Of a stretch of DNA of 64,000 nt, positions 25,593 to 37,386 are shown piece after piece. Each line of letters begins with the position of its first letter. The first letter of the stretch is position 1. The notes beneath the pieces were generated by a model, which was not told the DNA's origin, did no database searches, and saw only the letters and a list, made by a program, of their open reading frames with translations. The position numbers and the translations under genes are program-made. The stretch is from Oleiharenicola lentus. Its GTDB lineage: Bacteria > Verrucomicrobiota > Verrucomicrobiia > Opitutales > Opitutaceae. The DNA lies in the NCBI RefSeq assembly GCF_004118375.1, contig NZ_SDHX01000001.1, positions 2,483,693 through 2,547,692 of the forward strand. Direction: 5' to 3'.

Positions 25593-26225
25593 TCATTCGT
25601 CCCACTTCATCCGGGCTTCGCGGACTTTCTTCACGACCACGATCACGACGACCACGAAGATGACCCCCGCTACAATCATCGTGTAGGTCTGGGTGCGGGA
25701 AAGGGCCTTGTCGAGTTGGGCGATGTCGTCCTTGAACTTGCGCCACAGCCAGTGGCCGAGCCACACGAAGAACGGCACGCTGATGAGCGCGGCGAGGCCG
25801 TCGAAGAAGAAGAATTTCCAGAACTTCACCCGCGAGGAGCCGGCGGTGAAGAAGATCGGCATGCGCAGGCCGGGCAGGAAACGACCCACAAAGAGCACCC
25901 AGGAATGGTAGCGTTCGAAGAGGTCCTCCACCTTGTCCTGTTTCTTCTGGGAGAAATAGCGCTGGAACCACTTGGAGTTGCGCCAACGGACGCCGAAGTA
26001 GCGCCCGGCGAAGAAAATCGTCGAGTCCCCGAGCATCACGCCGGCATACATCACTGCGGTGACCTCCAGCCAAGGACGGCCGTCGATCTCCCCGAGCGCA
26101 CCGGCGGTCACGAGCACGACGTCCTCGGGGAGCGGCAGCCCGAGACCGCAGAGCAACAGCACGAAGAACGGCCCCCAGAGCGAGAGCGGGGAGTTTTGGA
26201 AGGACTTGAGCAGCGTCTCGAACAT
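25593..26225 (-). CDS. DedA-family membrane protein
   Basis: A 210-residue inner-membrane protein of the DedA/SNARE-associated family. Typical motifs are LPEDVVLVTAGAL and VLFVGRFLPGLRMP, followed by helices and a C-terminal hydrophobic stretch. DedA proteins contribute to membrane homeostasis and are now tied to lipid scrambling of undecaprenyl phosphate or phosphatidylethanolamine. It is 18 bp downstream of recJ on the same strand, so they are probably co-transcribed. The C-terminus is unusually rich in positive charge (KKVREARMKWDE). Confidence 0.88.
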   Translation of the reverse strand: MFETLLKSFQNSPLSLWGPFFVLLLCGLGLPLPEDVVLVTAGALGEIDGRPWLEVTAVMYAGVMLGDSTIFFAGRYFGVRWRNSKWFQRYFSQKKQDKVEDLFERYHSWVLFVGRFLPGLRMPIFFTAGSSRVKFWKFFFFDGLAALISVPFFVWLGHWLWRKFKDDIAQLDKALSRTQTYTMIVAGVIFVVVVIVVVKKVREARMKWDE

Positions 26226-26243
26226 GAGCGGGCTTAGTGGCCT

Positions 26244-27959
26244 TTAAGTTCCGGTTGCGCGCCAATCTAGCAACTCCATTTGCAGGGTGCGACGGCCGTT
26301 GTAGTAATTCCAGTTCAGCTGCACGGCCAGTTCCAGCGGGGTGCCGACGGGCGGCAGGCGGTCAGCCATTTTCCAGGCCACTCCGCTGATGCGCCGGCCG
26401 GCGGCATCCTCGGCCGTGAAACGGAAGTGCTGCTCCTTGAAAACATCGGGCCGGTTCCGCAGGCGCAGGCCGCGCACGCCGAACACCGGCTCGGGGTTGC
26501 CCATGCCGAAGGGATGCAGCCGGTCCAGTTCGCCCATGAGCACCTCGTTCACCGCCGTGCCCTCGAGCCAGCCCGACAGCTCCACGCCGGGCTCGACCCC
26601 GGACCCGTCATGGCGGGCGCGGATGGCCGCTTCGAAACGGGTGCGGAATTCCTCCAGCCGTTCCTTGCGCAGGGAAACGCCCACCGCCATCGGGTGTCCG
26701 CCCCACCCGTCCAGGCAATCGGCGCAGGCGCCAAGAATCTCGACGAGGTTGAAGCCGTTGATGCCGCGGCCGGAGCCCTTGGCGAGTTCGCCCTCGTTGC
26801 CCAGCACGATGGCCGGACGGTTGTATTTGCGCGAAATGCGGCCGGCCACGATGCCCACCACGCCGGGATGCCAGGCCTCGTCGAACAGCACCAGCCCGCC
26901 GGCGGTGGCAAAGCGTTCTTCCACGTGCCGCTCCGCACATTCGGTGATCTGGCGCTCGATGTCCTGCCGCTCGCGATTGAGACCGTCGAGCTGGCGGGAG
27001 GCCTGTTCGCAAAAACCCGGATCGCGGCTGAGGAGCAGATCCACCGAAAGCGCCGCATCGGCGAGGCGTCCGCTGGCGTTGATGCGCGGCCCGAGCCGGA
27101 AGGAGATGTCGGTGGGCACCAGCCCCTGCTCGGCCTTGAGGCCCGAAACCTGCATCAGGGAGATCAGACCGGGGCGGCGCGTCTCGGCGAGCACGCGCAG
27201 GCCGTGCCGGGCAAAAATGCGGTTCTCCCCGTGCAACGGCACCAAATCGGCGATCGTGCCCATCGCCACGAGGTCGAGGTAGTCCTTCAGCACGATGGAA
27301 AGCGCCACCGGGTGCTGCTCCTGGCGCAGTTTTTTCAACAGCCCGTGAGCCAGCTTGAAGACCAGGCCCACCGTGCAGAGGTAACGCCAGGCGTCGTCCC
27401 CGGCGGCCGGAAAGACATGCGGATTGATCAGAATCGCATCGGAGGCGGGCGGCTCGGTGGAACGGTGATGGTCGACGATGATGACCTCCGCGCCCTTGCC
27501 GCGCAGAAACGCCACCTCCTCGGCGGAGTTCGTGCCGCAGTCCAGGGCGATGAAGAGGTCGGGCACGCCGGCCTCAAGGGCGCGCTCGATCGAGGTGCAG
27601 GTCAGGCCGTAGCCTTCCTCGGCGCGGCGCGGCACGACATAGGTCGGCTCCAGGCCGAGCCGGCGCAGCAGGCACACGAGGATCGTGGTGCTGCACACGC
27701 CATCCACGTCGTAGTCGCCGAGCACGGTGACCTTTTCCTTGCGCTGCAGGGCCAGCAAAAGCCGGTCCGCCGCCCGCTCCAGGTTGGCCACCAGGAAGGG
27801 ATCGGCCAGACTGGCCAGCGTGGGCTGGAGGAAGCGAATTGCCGCCTCCCCGTCCACGCCGTTGCGCAACAGCAGTTCGGCCACGATCGGCGTCGTGCCC
27901 AAGCCGCGCGCAAGGGCCTCCACGCTTTCGGCGCGGACCGGCGTGTAATTCCAGCGCAT
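26244..27959 (-). CDS. recJ: Single-stranded-DNA-specific exonuclease RecJ
   Basis: A 571-residue DHH/DHHA1 nuclease. The DHH metal motifs are visible: LGDYDVDGVCSTT, LDCGTNS, IIVDHHRSTEP, then INASGRLADA. The DHHA1 domain carries GGHPMAVGVSL, and an OB-fold forms the C-terminus. RecJ degrades single-stranded DNA 5' to 3' in recombination and mismatch repair. The length is that of a typical bacterial RecJ. It lies between secDF (18 bp upstream) and dedA (18 bp downstream), a packed minus-strand group. Confidence 0.95.
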   Translation of the reverse strand: MRWNYTPVRAESVEALARGLGTTPIVAELLLRNGVDGEAAIRFLQPTLASLADPFLVANLERAADRLLLALQRKEKVTVLGDYDVDGVCSTTILVCLLRRLGLEPTYVVPRRAEEGYGLTCTSIERALEAGVPDLFIALDCGTNSAEEVAFLRGKGAEVIIVDHHRSTEPPASDAILINPHVFPAAGDDAWRYLCTVGLVFKLAHGLLKKLRQEQHPVALSIVLKDYLDLVAMGTIADLVPLHGENRIFARHGLRVLAETRRPGLISLMQVSGLKAEQGLVPTDISFRLGPRINASGRLADAALSVDLLLSRDPGFCEQASRQLDGLNRERQDIERQITECAERHVEERFATAGGLVLFDEAWHPGVVGIVAGRISRKYNRPAIVLGNEGELAKGSGRGINGFNLVEILGACADCLDGWGGHPMAVGVSLRKERLEEFRTRFEAAIRARHDGSGVEPGVELSGWLEGTAVNEVLMGELDRLHPFGMGNPEPVFGVRGLRLRNRPDVFKEQHFRFTAEDAAGRRISGVAWKMADRLPPVGTPLELAVQLNWNYYNGRRTLQMELLDWRATGT

Positions 27960-27977
27960 GAGGCGACGGGGCGTCGC

Positions 27978-30521
<2,544 letters not shown>

Positions 30522-30586
30522 GGGTGTTGGTTGTTAAAGGGGTATGGTGCGGCACACGGGCCGCGGAACGGACTCGGACGGAAGAC

Positions 30587-30916
30587 TCAGGCCTTCTTCA
30601 CCAGCGCGCTGATGAAGCCCTTGCCGATCTCGACCTTGACGTTGTCGTGGCCGATGCGAACGACGAATCGGTCATCCTTCACCTGCGTGATCTCGCCATA
30701 GATGCCACCGGCCGTAACGACCTCATCGCCGGCCGCGAGGGCCGCGAGCATCTTCTCGTGCTCCTTCTGCTTCTTGCGCTGCGGGGCGATGAGGAGGAAA
30801 TACATCGCGGCGAACATCAGCACGAGCGGCAGGAACTGCATCAGGGATCCGGCGCCACCGGGGGCGGCGGGCGAGGCGGGAGCGGCTTGGGCGATCAATA
30901 GGGAGATTTTAGTCAT
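30587..30916 (-). CDS. yajC: Preprotein translocase subunit YajC
   Basis: A 109-residue protein with one membrane helix (SLMQFLPLVLMFAAMYFLLI) followed by the QRKKQKEHEKML basic stretch and the small beta domain GDEVVTAGGIYGEITQV. It associates with SecDF in the Sec holotranslocon. The N-terminal region is Ala/Pro-rich. It is the first gene of the minus-strand yajC-secDF-recJ-dedA group and is divergent from the arginine decarboxylase gene over 96 bp. Confidence 0.93.
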   Translation of the reverse strand: MTKISLLIAQAAPASPAAPGGAGSLMQFLPLVLMFAAMYFLLIAPQRKKQKEHEKMLAALAAGDEVVTAGGIYGEITQVKDDRFVVRIGHDNVKVEIGKGFISALVKKA

Positions 30917-31012
30917 TGCGTCTGCGGGTGTTTTGAAAAATGGAAAAGGGCGACTAAGCCCAGCCCGATTTTAAAAAGCAAGCCTAAGCCCTCCCCTTTT
31001 CCGTCTGTAAAA

Positions 31013-32953
31013 TTGAAGATCAAAGCCGCATCCGCGTGGTCCGCCGCCCAGTCTGAAGAATTCTATGGTTTCAAGCGCTGGGGCGCCAATCACTTCTCCG
31101 TCGATTCCGAGGGTTTCGTGCAGGTTCAGCCACTCGCCGACGGCCGTACCGTCCGCCTCATGGACGTGGTGGACGAGGCCACCAGCATGGGCCTCAAGGC
31201 CCCCCTCGTCATCCGTATGCAGGACACCCTCCGTCACCGGGTGACCCAGCTCAACGAGGTCTTCCGCAAGGCCATCAAGGACGAGGGCTACAAGGGCGAC
31301 TACCGCGGCGTCTTCCCCATCAAGGTCAACCAGCTGCGGGAGGTCGTGGACGAGGTCGTCTCGGCCGGCAAGGACTTCAACTACGGCCTCGAGGCCGGCT
31401 CCAAGCCCGAGCTGATGATCGCCCTGGCGATGCACGAAGGCGGCCAGCGCCTCATCATCTGCAACGGTTACAAGGACAAGGATTACATGCGGCTCGCCCT
31501 CCTTGGGCGCAAGCTGGGCAAGAAGGTCATCATCGTGATCGAGCAACTGTCCGAGGTGGACAGCATCATCGAGATCTCGAAGGAGACCGGCGTGAAGCCG
31601 ATGATCGGCTTCCGCGTGAAGCTCCAGACCCGCGGCGAGGGCAAGTGGGCCATGTCCACCGGCGACAACGCCAAGTTCGGCCTCAACACCGCTGAGATCC
31701 TCTTCGCCGTCGAGAAGCTCCGCGCCGCCAAGATGCAGCAGTGCCTGCGCCTCGTGCATTTCCACATCGGCTCGCAGGTGCCGAACATCATCACGATCAA
31801 GGCCGCCGTGACCGAAGCCGCGCGCTTCTACTGCCAGCTCGCCAAGATGGGCTTCCCGATGGGCTACCTCGATGTCGGCGGCGGCCTCGGCATCGACTAC
31901 GACGGCTCGCGCACGAACTTCGAGTCCTCGATGAACTACACCGTCGGCGAATACGCCCGCGACGTGGTGTTCAACATCCGCGAAATCTGCGAGGCCTCCG
32001 GCGTGAAGGTGCCCGACATCGTCACCGAATCCGGCCGCGCCGTCGCCGCCCCCCACTCCATGCTCGTGGTCGAGGTCTTCGAGCGGATCAACAAGCACGA
32101 GTCCCTCGGCAAGCAGCACCAGCCCAAGTCCCGCCACAAGATCGTGGACGACCTCGCCGTGCTCCTGAAAAACAAGGCCCGCCTGGGCCGCCTCGAGCGC
32201 TTCCACGACGCGCTCCAAAAGAAGGAAGAAGCCTTCTCGCTCTTCAACCTCGGCTACCTCGACCTCGAGAACCGCGCCGCGGCCGAACAGATTTTCTGGC
32301 AGATCTGCGAACAGATCGACAAGGAGAGCGACAAGGCCGGCTACCAGCCCGAGGAACTGCACGACCTCAAGAAGCTCCTCGCCGACCAATACGTCTGCAA
32401 CTTCTCGGTCTTCCAGTCGCTCCTCGACAGCTGGGCCCTCAAGCAGCTCTTCCCCATCACGCCGCTGCACCGCCTGAAGGAGAAGCCCACCGTCAACGCC
32501 GTGCTCGTGGACATCACCTGCGACTCCGACGGCAAGGTGGACCGCTTCATCGACCTGCAGGACGTGAAGGACTACATGACGCTGCACCCGCTGAAGCCCG
32601 GCCAGCCCTACTACCTCGGCATCTACCTCACCGGCGCCTACCAGGACATCATGGGCGACCTGCACAACCTCTTCGGCCGCGTGAACGAGGTCCATGTCTT
32701 CCTCGAGGACGACGAGCCCAACGGCTACTATATCGAGGAAGCCCTCGCCGGTTCGCGCGTCTCCGAGGTCATCGAGGGCGTGCAATACCAGTGGGAAGAG
32801 CTCTGCCGGAAGATCAAGCAGCAGATCGACCACGCCACGAAGAAGGACCTCATCAAGCCCCGCGAAGGCGTGCGCCTCGTGGAGTTCTACGAGGCCCAGA
32901 TGCAGGCCAAGACCTACCTCAACATCGAGCAGAACGGGAAGCGGAAGCGTTGA
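31013..32953 (+). CDS. speA: Biosynthetic arginine decarboxylase
   Basis: A 646-residue PLP enzyme that makes agmatine from arginine, the first step toward putrescine and spermidine. The PLP lysine is K104 in GVFPIKVNQ, the metal/substrate motif VGGGLGIDYDGS follows, and the active-site cysteine is in DITCDSDGKVD. The TTG at 31013 is chosen because the next in-frame ATG would remove the conserved N-terminal start (FYGFKRWGANHF). No Shine-Dalgarno sequence precedes it. No other polyamine gene is near. It probably stands alone, with its own promoter in the yajC divergent gap. Confidence 0.93.
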   Translation: MKIKAASAWSAAQSEEFYGFKRWGANHFSVDSEGFVQVQPLADGRTVRLMDVVDEATSMGLKAPLVIRMQDTLRHRVTQLNEVFRKAIKDEGYKGDYRGVFPIKVNQLREVVDEVVSAGKDFNYGLEAGSKPELMIALAMHEGGQRLIICNGYKDKDYMRLALLGRKLGKKVIIVIEQLSEVDSIIEISKETGVKPMIGFRVKLQTRGEGKWAMSTGDNAKFGLNTAEILFAVEKLRAAKMQQCLRLVHFHIGSQVPNIITIKAAVTEAARFYCQLAKMGFPMGYLDVGGGLGIDYDGSRTNFESSMNYTVGEYARDVVFNIREICEASGVKVPDIVTESGRAVAAPHSMLVVEVFERINKHESLGKQHQPKSRHKIVDDLAVLLKNKARLGRLERFHDALQKKEEAFSLFNLGYLDLENRAAAEQIFWQICEQIDKESDKAGYQPEELHDLKKLLADQYVCNFSVFQSLLDSWALKQLFPITPLHRLKEKPTVNAVLVDITCDSDGKVDRFIDLQDVKDYMTLHPLKPGQPYYLGIYLTGAYQDIMGDLHNLFGRVNEVHVFLEDDEPNGYYIEEALAGSRVSEVIEGVQYQWEELCRKIKQQIDHATKKDLIKPREGVRLVEFYEAQMQAKTYLNIEQNGKRKR

Positions 32954-33104
32954 CTTGGATGAGCTGCAGCCGGTCTCGCTGAGGCCGGTCCAGAGGCCGT
33001 GTCGTTTGCGACATCCCCAGGTCCCATCCTTGCCTGGAGTTTGCTTATCGGTATAAACTGAAGCACGCTGGGACCGTTCCGGCACCTGCCAATACCTCTT
33101 AAAC

Positions 33105-34277
33105 GTGAGACTACCCCTCTGCCTCCTCCTTCTTGTGGCGATCGCCTCCGGGCGTGCCGCCGAAACGCCGCTCCCGGAAGTCATCCGCGCGAGCCTCACC
33201 GCCGCGGCCCGGCAATACGAGTGGATGTTGGCGCACCTGCCGGCCGATCCCGCCAAGCCGATGCCGCGCACCTTTGAGCACGGCAAGCTCGTCACGGTCG
33301 CGACCCGCGACTGGACCAGCGGTTTCTTCCCCGGCTCGCTCTGGTATCTCTTCGAGGCCACGGGCGACACGAAGTGGCGTGCCGCCGCGGAAAAATTCAC
33401 CGCGCAGCTCGAGCCCGAACAACACAACACGCGCACGCACGACGTCGGGTTCATCCTCTATTGCAGCTATGGCAATGGCCTGCGCCTGACGGGCAACGCC
33501 GACTACAAGCCGGTCCTGCTCAACGGCGCCAAGTCCCTCACCACCCGCTTCAACCCGACCATCGGCTCGCTCAAGTCGTGGGACTGGAGCAAGGTCTGGG
33601 AATTTCCCGTCATCGTGGACAACATGATGAACCTCGAAATGCTGCTGTGGGCCGGCCGCGAGCAACCTGGTTCGCCCTTCCGCGAAGTGGCGATCCGGCA
33701 CGCCGACACCACGCTCGCCCACCATTTCCGCGACGACGGCAGCTCGTTCCATGTCGTGGATTACTCGGCGGCGGACGGCCGCGTGAAGTCCCGCGTCACC
33801 CATCAGGGCATCGCCGACGCCTCGGCCTGGGCGCGCGGCCAGGCCTGGGGGCTTTACGGATTTACGGTGATGTATCGGGAGACCAGGGACGAGCGCTACC
33901 TCGCGCAGGCGCGCAAGATCGCGGCGTTCATCATGAACCACCCGCGACTGCCGGCCGACAAGGTGCCGTATTGGGATTTCGACGACCCGAAGATCCCCAA
34001 CGCCCCGCGCGACTCTTCGGCCGCGGCCATCATCTGCTCCGCCTTGCTGGAACTCCGCACCTACGTGCCCGCCGACGAAGCCGTCCGCTACGCAGCCTTT
34101 GCCGAAGCGCAACTGCGCAGCCTCGCCTCCCCCGCCTACCTGGCCGAGACCGGCACCAACGGCGGATTCATCCTCAAACACGCCACGGGCAACCATCCAA
34201 AGAACAGCGAGGTCGATACGCCGCTCAACTACGGCGACTACTACTTCCTCGAGGCCCTGCTCCGCGCGCGGAAGTGA
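33105..34277 (+). CDS. Unsaturated uronyl hydrolase-like protein (GH88), secreted
   Basis: A 390-residue protein with a GTG start and a signal peptide (MRLPLCLLLLVAIASGRAAE). The (alpha/alpha)6 barrel of GH88 is supported by D113 in THDVGFILYCSYGNG and D172 in VIVDNMMNLEMLLWA, the two aspartates needed for hydration of the unsaturated uronic acid. These enzymes remove the 4,5-unsaturated residue that polysaccharide lyases leave, so it complements the heparinase-type lyase at 3190. It is followed by a GH2 gene after an 88-bp gap containing two short hairpins. Confidence 0.88.
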   Translation: MRLPLCLLLLVAIASGRAAETPLPEVIRASLTAAARQYEWMLAHLPADPAKPMPRTFEHGKLVTVATRDWTSGFFPGSLWYLFEATGDTKWRAAAEKFTAQLEPEQHNTRTHDVGFILYCSYGNGLRLTGNADYKPVLLNGAKSLTTRFNPTIGSLKSWDWSKVWEFPVIVDNMMNLEMLLWAGREQPGSPFREVAIRHADTTLAHHFRDDGSSFHVVDYSAADGRVKSRVTHQGIADASAWARGQAWGLYGFTVMYRETRDERYLAQARKIAAFIMNHPRLPADKVPYWDFDDPKIPNAPRDSSAAAIICSALLELRTYVPADEAVRYAAFAEAQLRSLASPAYLAETGTNGGFILKHATGNHPKNSEVDTPLNYGDYYFLEALLRARK

Positions 34278-34283
34278 CGGGTG

Positions 34284-34352
34284 GGCGGGATCGCGGATCC
34301 CGCCTGTTTGCGCGCTTCCCCTCGCCTCAGCGGCAGGATCGGCGATTCCGCC
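34284..34352. repeat. Two tandem short hairpins between the GH88 and GH2 genes
   Basis: A perfect 9-bp stem GGCGGGATC/GATCCCGCC with a 3-nt loop (34284-34304) is followed by a variant GGCAGGATC-GGC-GATTCCGCC (34332-34352). They look like two diverged copies of one small unit. A role in transcript processing or attenuation is possible; a REP-like repeat is more likely. Confidence 0.55.
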
Positions 34353-34365
34353 CTACACTACTCTC

Positions 34366-37300
34366 ATGCGACTCCCCCTGCTTTTCGTGCTTTTGACCGG
34401 ACTCGCTCTGGCGCACGGTCGTGAAACAATCGATTTCAACCCCGACTGGCGCTTCCTCAAGGAGGACCCGGCCAAAGCCGAGACTCCCGGCTTCGACGAT
34501 TCCGCATGGGAGCGCGTCTCGGCCCCGCACACCTTCAACGACACCGACACCTTCGACAATTGGTCGCTGCCCGGCCACCGCGGCGAACAGGACCAATGGA
34601 GCGGCCGCACCTGGTATCGGAAGACCTTTGCCGCTCCCGCCGAGTGGCAGGGGCGCAAGGTGTTCATCGAGTTCGAAGCCGTCCGGCAGGTCGCCGAGGT
34701 TTACCTCAACGGTGTGAAGCTCGGCACGGCCAAAGGCGGCTTCACGCCCTTCGGTTTCGATCTCACACCGCATCTGCGCCCCGGTGAACCCAACGTTCTC
34801 GCGGTGATGGCCGACAACCGTTTCCAGCGCGATCCGATGGACCCGGCGCTCGACCCGCAGGCCGCGACCAACGCGAAGACCCACCCCAACCTCGCGCAGC
34901 TCTCGAAGCAGCTCATGGAGCAGATCCCGGAAACGCTGGAGGAACTGCAGGCCGACCAGATTCCCTGGAACAACCCCCACTGGCATCCGGCCCACGGCGG
35001 GATTTACCGCAACGTCCGCCTCATCGTTACCGACCCGCTGCACCTCACGCTCCCGCTATACAGCTTCCTCCAGACCGAGGGCCCCTACGCCTACGCCACG
35101 AGCATCAGCGAGAAATCCGCCCAGATCGGTATCGAGGTCCCCGTTCGCAACGACCGCACCGGCTCGGCTGACTTCCAAATCGGCGCTGAAATCATTGATG
35201 CCGACGGACGCTCCGTGGCCGCCATGCAAGTGCGCGAGACATTGCCCGCCGGCGGCAGCCGCAAGTTCACCCTTCCTGCCATTGTCATCCCCCGGCCGCG
35301 CCTCTGGGAGCCCGCCTACCCGCACCTCTACCGCGTCGTCATCAGCCTCAATGTTCGTAATACGAACATTGATCGCGTCGAGATTCCCCTCGGCATCCGG
35401 CAGGTCCGCTGGGAGACCGACGGCGGGCTCTTCCTGAACGGCGCGCATCTGAAGCTTCGTGGCTGGGGCCAGAAACCCACCAATGAGTGGCCCGGCCTGG
35501 GCGCGGCGCTGCCGGATTCGCTCCAGTTCTACACGCTGCAACTGATGCGCGAGGCCGGCGGCAACTTCGTGCGCTGGGGCCATGTGCCCGGCGGTCCGGC
35601 GCAAATCGCCGCGGCCGACCGACTGGGCCTCGTCACGCTTCAACCCGGCACCGACGGCGAACACGACACCAAGGGCGGCGCCTGGGCGTTGCGCGTGGCG
35701 AACTTCCGCGACGTGCTCATCTACTATCGCAATCACCCGTCCATCCTCATCTGGGAGGGCGGCAACCAGAAGATCTCGCGCGAACACGCGGCCGAGTTGC
35801 GCGCGCTGATGGACCGCTACGACCCGCACGGCCAGCGCGCCTACGCGCACCGCCGCGCCGATGCCATCACGGCCGAGTTCATGGATGTCGGCATCGGCAC
35901 CGAGGGCGGCCGCGAGATTGCGCGGCTGCCAGTCGTCGAGGGCGAATACAACCGTGAGGAGTCACCGCGCCGGGTCTGGGACGATTTCTCCCCGCCGAAC
36001 TTCGGTTACCCCGAGGCCAAGGGGCAGACCTACCAGCTCACATCCGAGCAGTTTGCCGTCAACCAGATCGGCCACTACGTGAAAAAACTCGGCGCACCCG
36101 AGCACGCGGGCGGCGCCAACTGGATCTTCTCCGACTCCACAAGCGGCGGCCGCGTGGCCGTCGAGGTGGCGCGCACCAGCGGCGAGGTGGATGCCGTGCG
36201 TCTGCCCAAGGAGGCCTACTACGTCACCCAGGCGATGTTCCGCGACGATCCGCAGGTCCACATCATCGGTCACTGGTCCTATCCCGCCGGCACGCGGAAA
36301 AGCGTCTATGTCGTGGCCAACACCGACACAGTCGAGCTGTTGCTCAACGGGCGTTCCCTGGGGTCGGGCAAGAGGTCCGACCGCTTTCTCTTCACGTTCC
36401 CCGAGGTCGCGTTTGAGCCGGGTGAGATAAAGGCGGTCGCGTCATCCGGCGGCAAGGTGCTCGCAACCGCCACCAAGCTTACGGCCGGGCCCGCCACGGC
36501 CCTGCGGCTGAGCCTGGTCCGGCATACCGGCGGTCTCGTGGCCGATGGAGCCGATGTGGCCCTGGTTGATGTCGAGGCCGTCGATGCCGAGGGCCGGCGG
36601 GTGCCGACCTTTCAGCAGCGCGTCGATTTCGACGTGAGCGGCCCCGTCACTTGGCGCGGTGGCTACAACAGCGGGAAAACCGACTCCATCAACCACCGCC
36701 ATCTCGACTTGGAGGCCGGCATCAATCGCGTCGCCTTGCGGGCCGGTCGCGAACCCGGCGAAGTAACCGTGACCGCCCGTGCGGCCGGACTGCAGAGCGG
36801 CCATATCCGTTTTCGCCTCAACGCCTACGCCGGCGCCCCGCCGGCGTTGCCGACGGTGTCACTCCCGGCCACGGCTCCTGCCCGCCTCATCCTCGCCGCG
36901 ACAGCCGCCACCGCCGCCCGGACCGACGCCACCCGGCTCGGCCGATTCATCCGAACCCTGAACTACACCGGCCCCAACGCCTCGATCGTCCACGTCGAGA
37001 CGCATGCGCGCGACGGCCGCAACGCCTACGTGAACACCGATTCACCTTTCGCGGGACTGCCCGTCGCCCTTCAGGACGCGGATTGGGTCCAGGTGGACAA
37101 CCGCGACGCCCTCTACAGCGCCGTGGACCTGATCGAGCTGTCCGTCGCGACCGACGCAACCGTGTGGATCGCCCATGACGAGGCGCTGCCCCGTCCGGCG
37201 TGGCTGACCCGGCAGTTCGAGCCCACTGACACCGTTCTTCGCGTGCTGGAGCGTCCGATGAGGCTGTTCCGACGCAATGTGACAGCCGCCGCGAGCCTCA

Positions 37301-37380
37301 CCCTCGGCTCGAACACCGAAGACCCGCGCCAGACCGAAGGCAACCTCTACCTCGTCTTCGTCGGCCAAACGCCTCCCTGA
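34366..37380 (+). CDS. Glycoside hydrolase family 2-type protein, catalytic acid/base altered
   Basis: A 1004-residue secreted protein. The ATG at 34366 begins a signal peptide (MRLPLLFVLLTGLALAHG). The order is sugar-binding sandwich (to about residue 220), immunoglobulin-like domain, TIM barrel (about 340-600) and further beta domains with a DUF4982-like stretch. In most GH2 enzymes the barrel strand after NHPS reads WxxGNE with glutamate as acid/base; here it is WEGGNQ (463-468), so the usual glutamate is glutamine. The likely nucleophile is in VVEGEYN. Inactive, binding-only or altered specificity is possible. It is paired with the GH88 gene. Confidence 0.8.
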   Translation: MRLPLLFVLLTGLALAHGRETIDFNPDWRFLKEDPAKAETPGFDDSAWERVSAPHTFNDTDTFDNWSLPGHRGEQDQWSGRTWYRKTFAAPAEWQGRKVFIEFEAVRQVAEVYLNGVKLGTAKGGFTPFGFDLTPHLRPGEPNVLAVMADNRFQRDPMDPALDPQAATNAKTHPNLAQLSKQLMEQIPETLEELQADQIPWNNPHWHPAHGGIYRNVRLIVTDPLHLTLPLYSFLQTEGPYAYATSISEKSAQIGIEVPVRNDRTGSADFQIGAEIIDADGRSVAAMQVRETLPAGGSRKFTLPAIVIPRPRLWEPAYPHLYRVVISLNVRNTNIDRVEIPLGIRQVRWETDGGLFLNGAHLKLRGWGQKPTNEWPGLGAALPDSLQFYTLQLMREAGGNFVRWGHVPGGPAQIAAADRLGLVTLQPGTDGEHDTKGGAWALRVANFRDVLIYYRNHPSILIWEGGNQKISREHAAELRALMDRYDPHGQRAYAHRRADAITAEFMDVGIGTEGGREIARLPVVEGEYNREESPRRVWDDFSPPNFGYPEAKGQTYQLTSEQFAVNQIGHYVKKLGAPEHAGGANWIFSDSTSGGRVAVEVARTSGEVDAVRLPKEAYYVTQAMFRDDPQVHIIGHWSYPAGTRKSVYVVANTDTVELLLNGRSLGSGKRSDRFLFTFPEVAFEPGEIKAVASSGGKVLATATKLTAGPATALRLSLVRHTGGLVADGADVALVDVEAVDAEGRRVPTFQQRVDFDVSGPVTWRGGYNSGKTDSINHRHLDLEAGINRVALRAGREPGEVTVTARAAGLQSGHIRFRLNAYAGAPPALPTVSLPATAPARLILAATAATAARTDATRLGRFIRTLNYTGPNASIVHVETHARDGRNAYVNTDSPFAGLPVALQDADWVQVDNRDALYSAVDLIELSVATDATVWIAHDEALPRPAWLTRQFEPTDTVLRVLERPMRLFRRNVTAAASLTLGSNTEDPRQTEGNLYLVFVGQTPP

Positions 37381-37386
37381 CCCGCG

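Noticed and set aside
31013-31170. Shorter speA start
   Set aside because: The next in-frame ATG lies about 50 residues in and would remove the conserved N-terminus, so TTG is kept.
30971-33454. Minus-strand frame opposite speA
   Set aside because: Arginine decarboxylase is unmistakable on the plus strand; the antisense product is repetitive.
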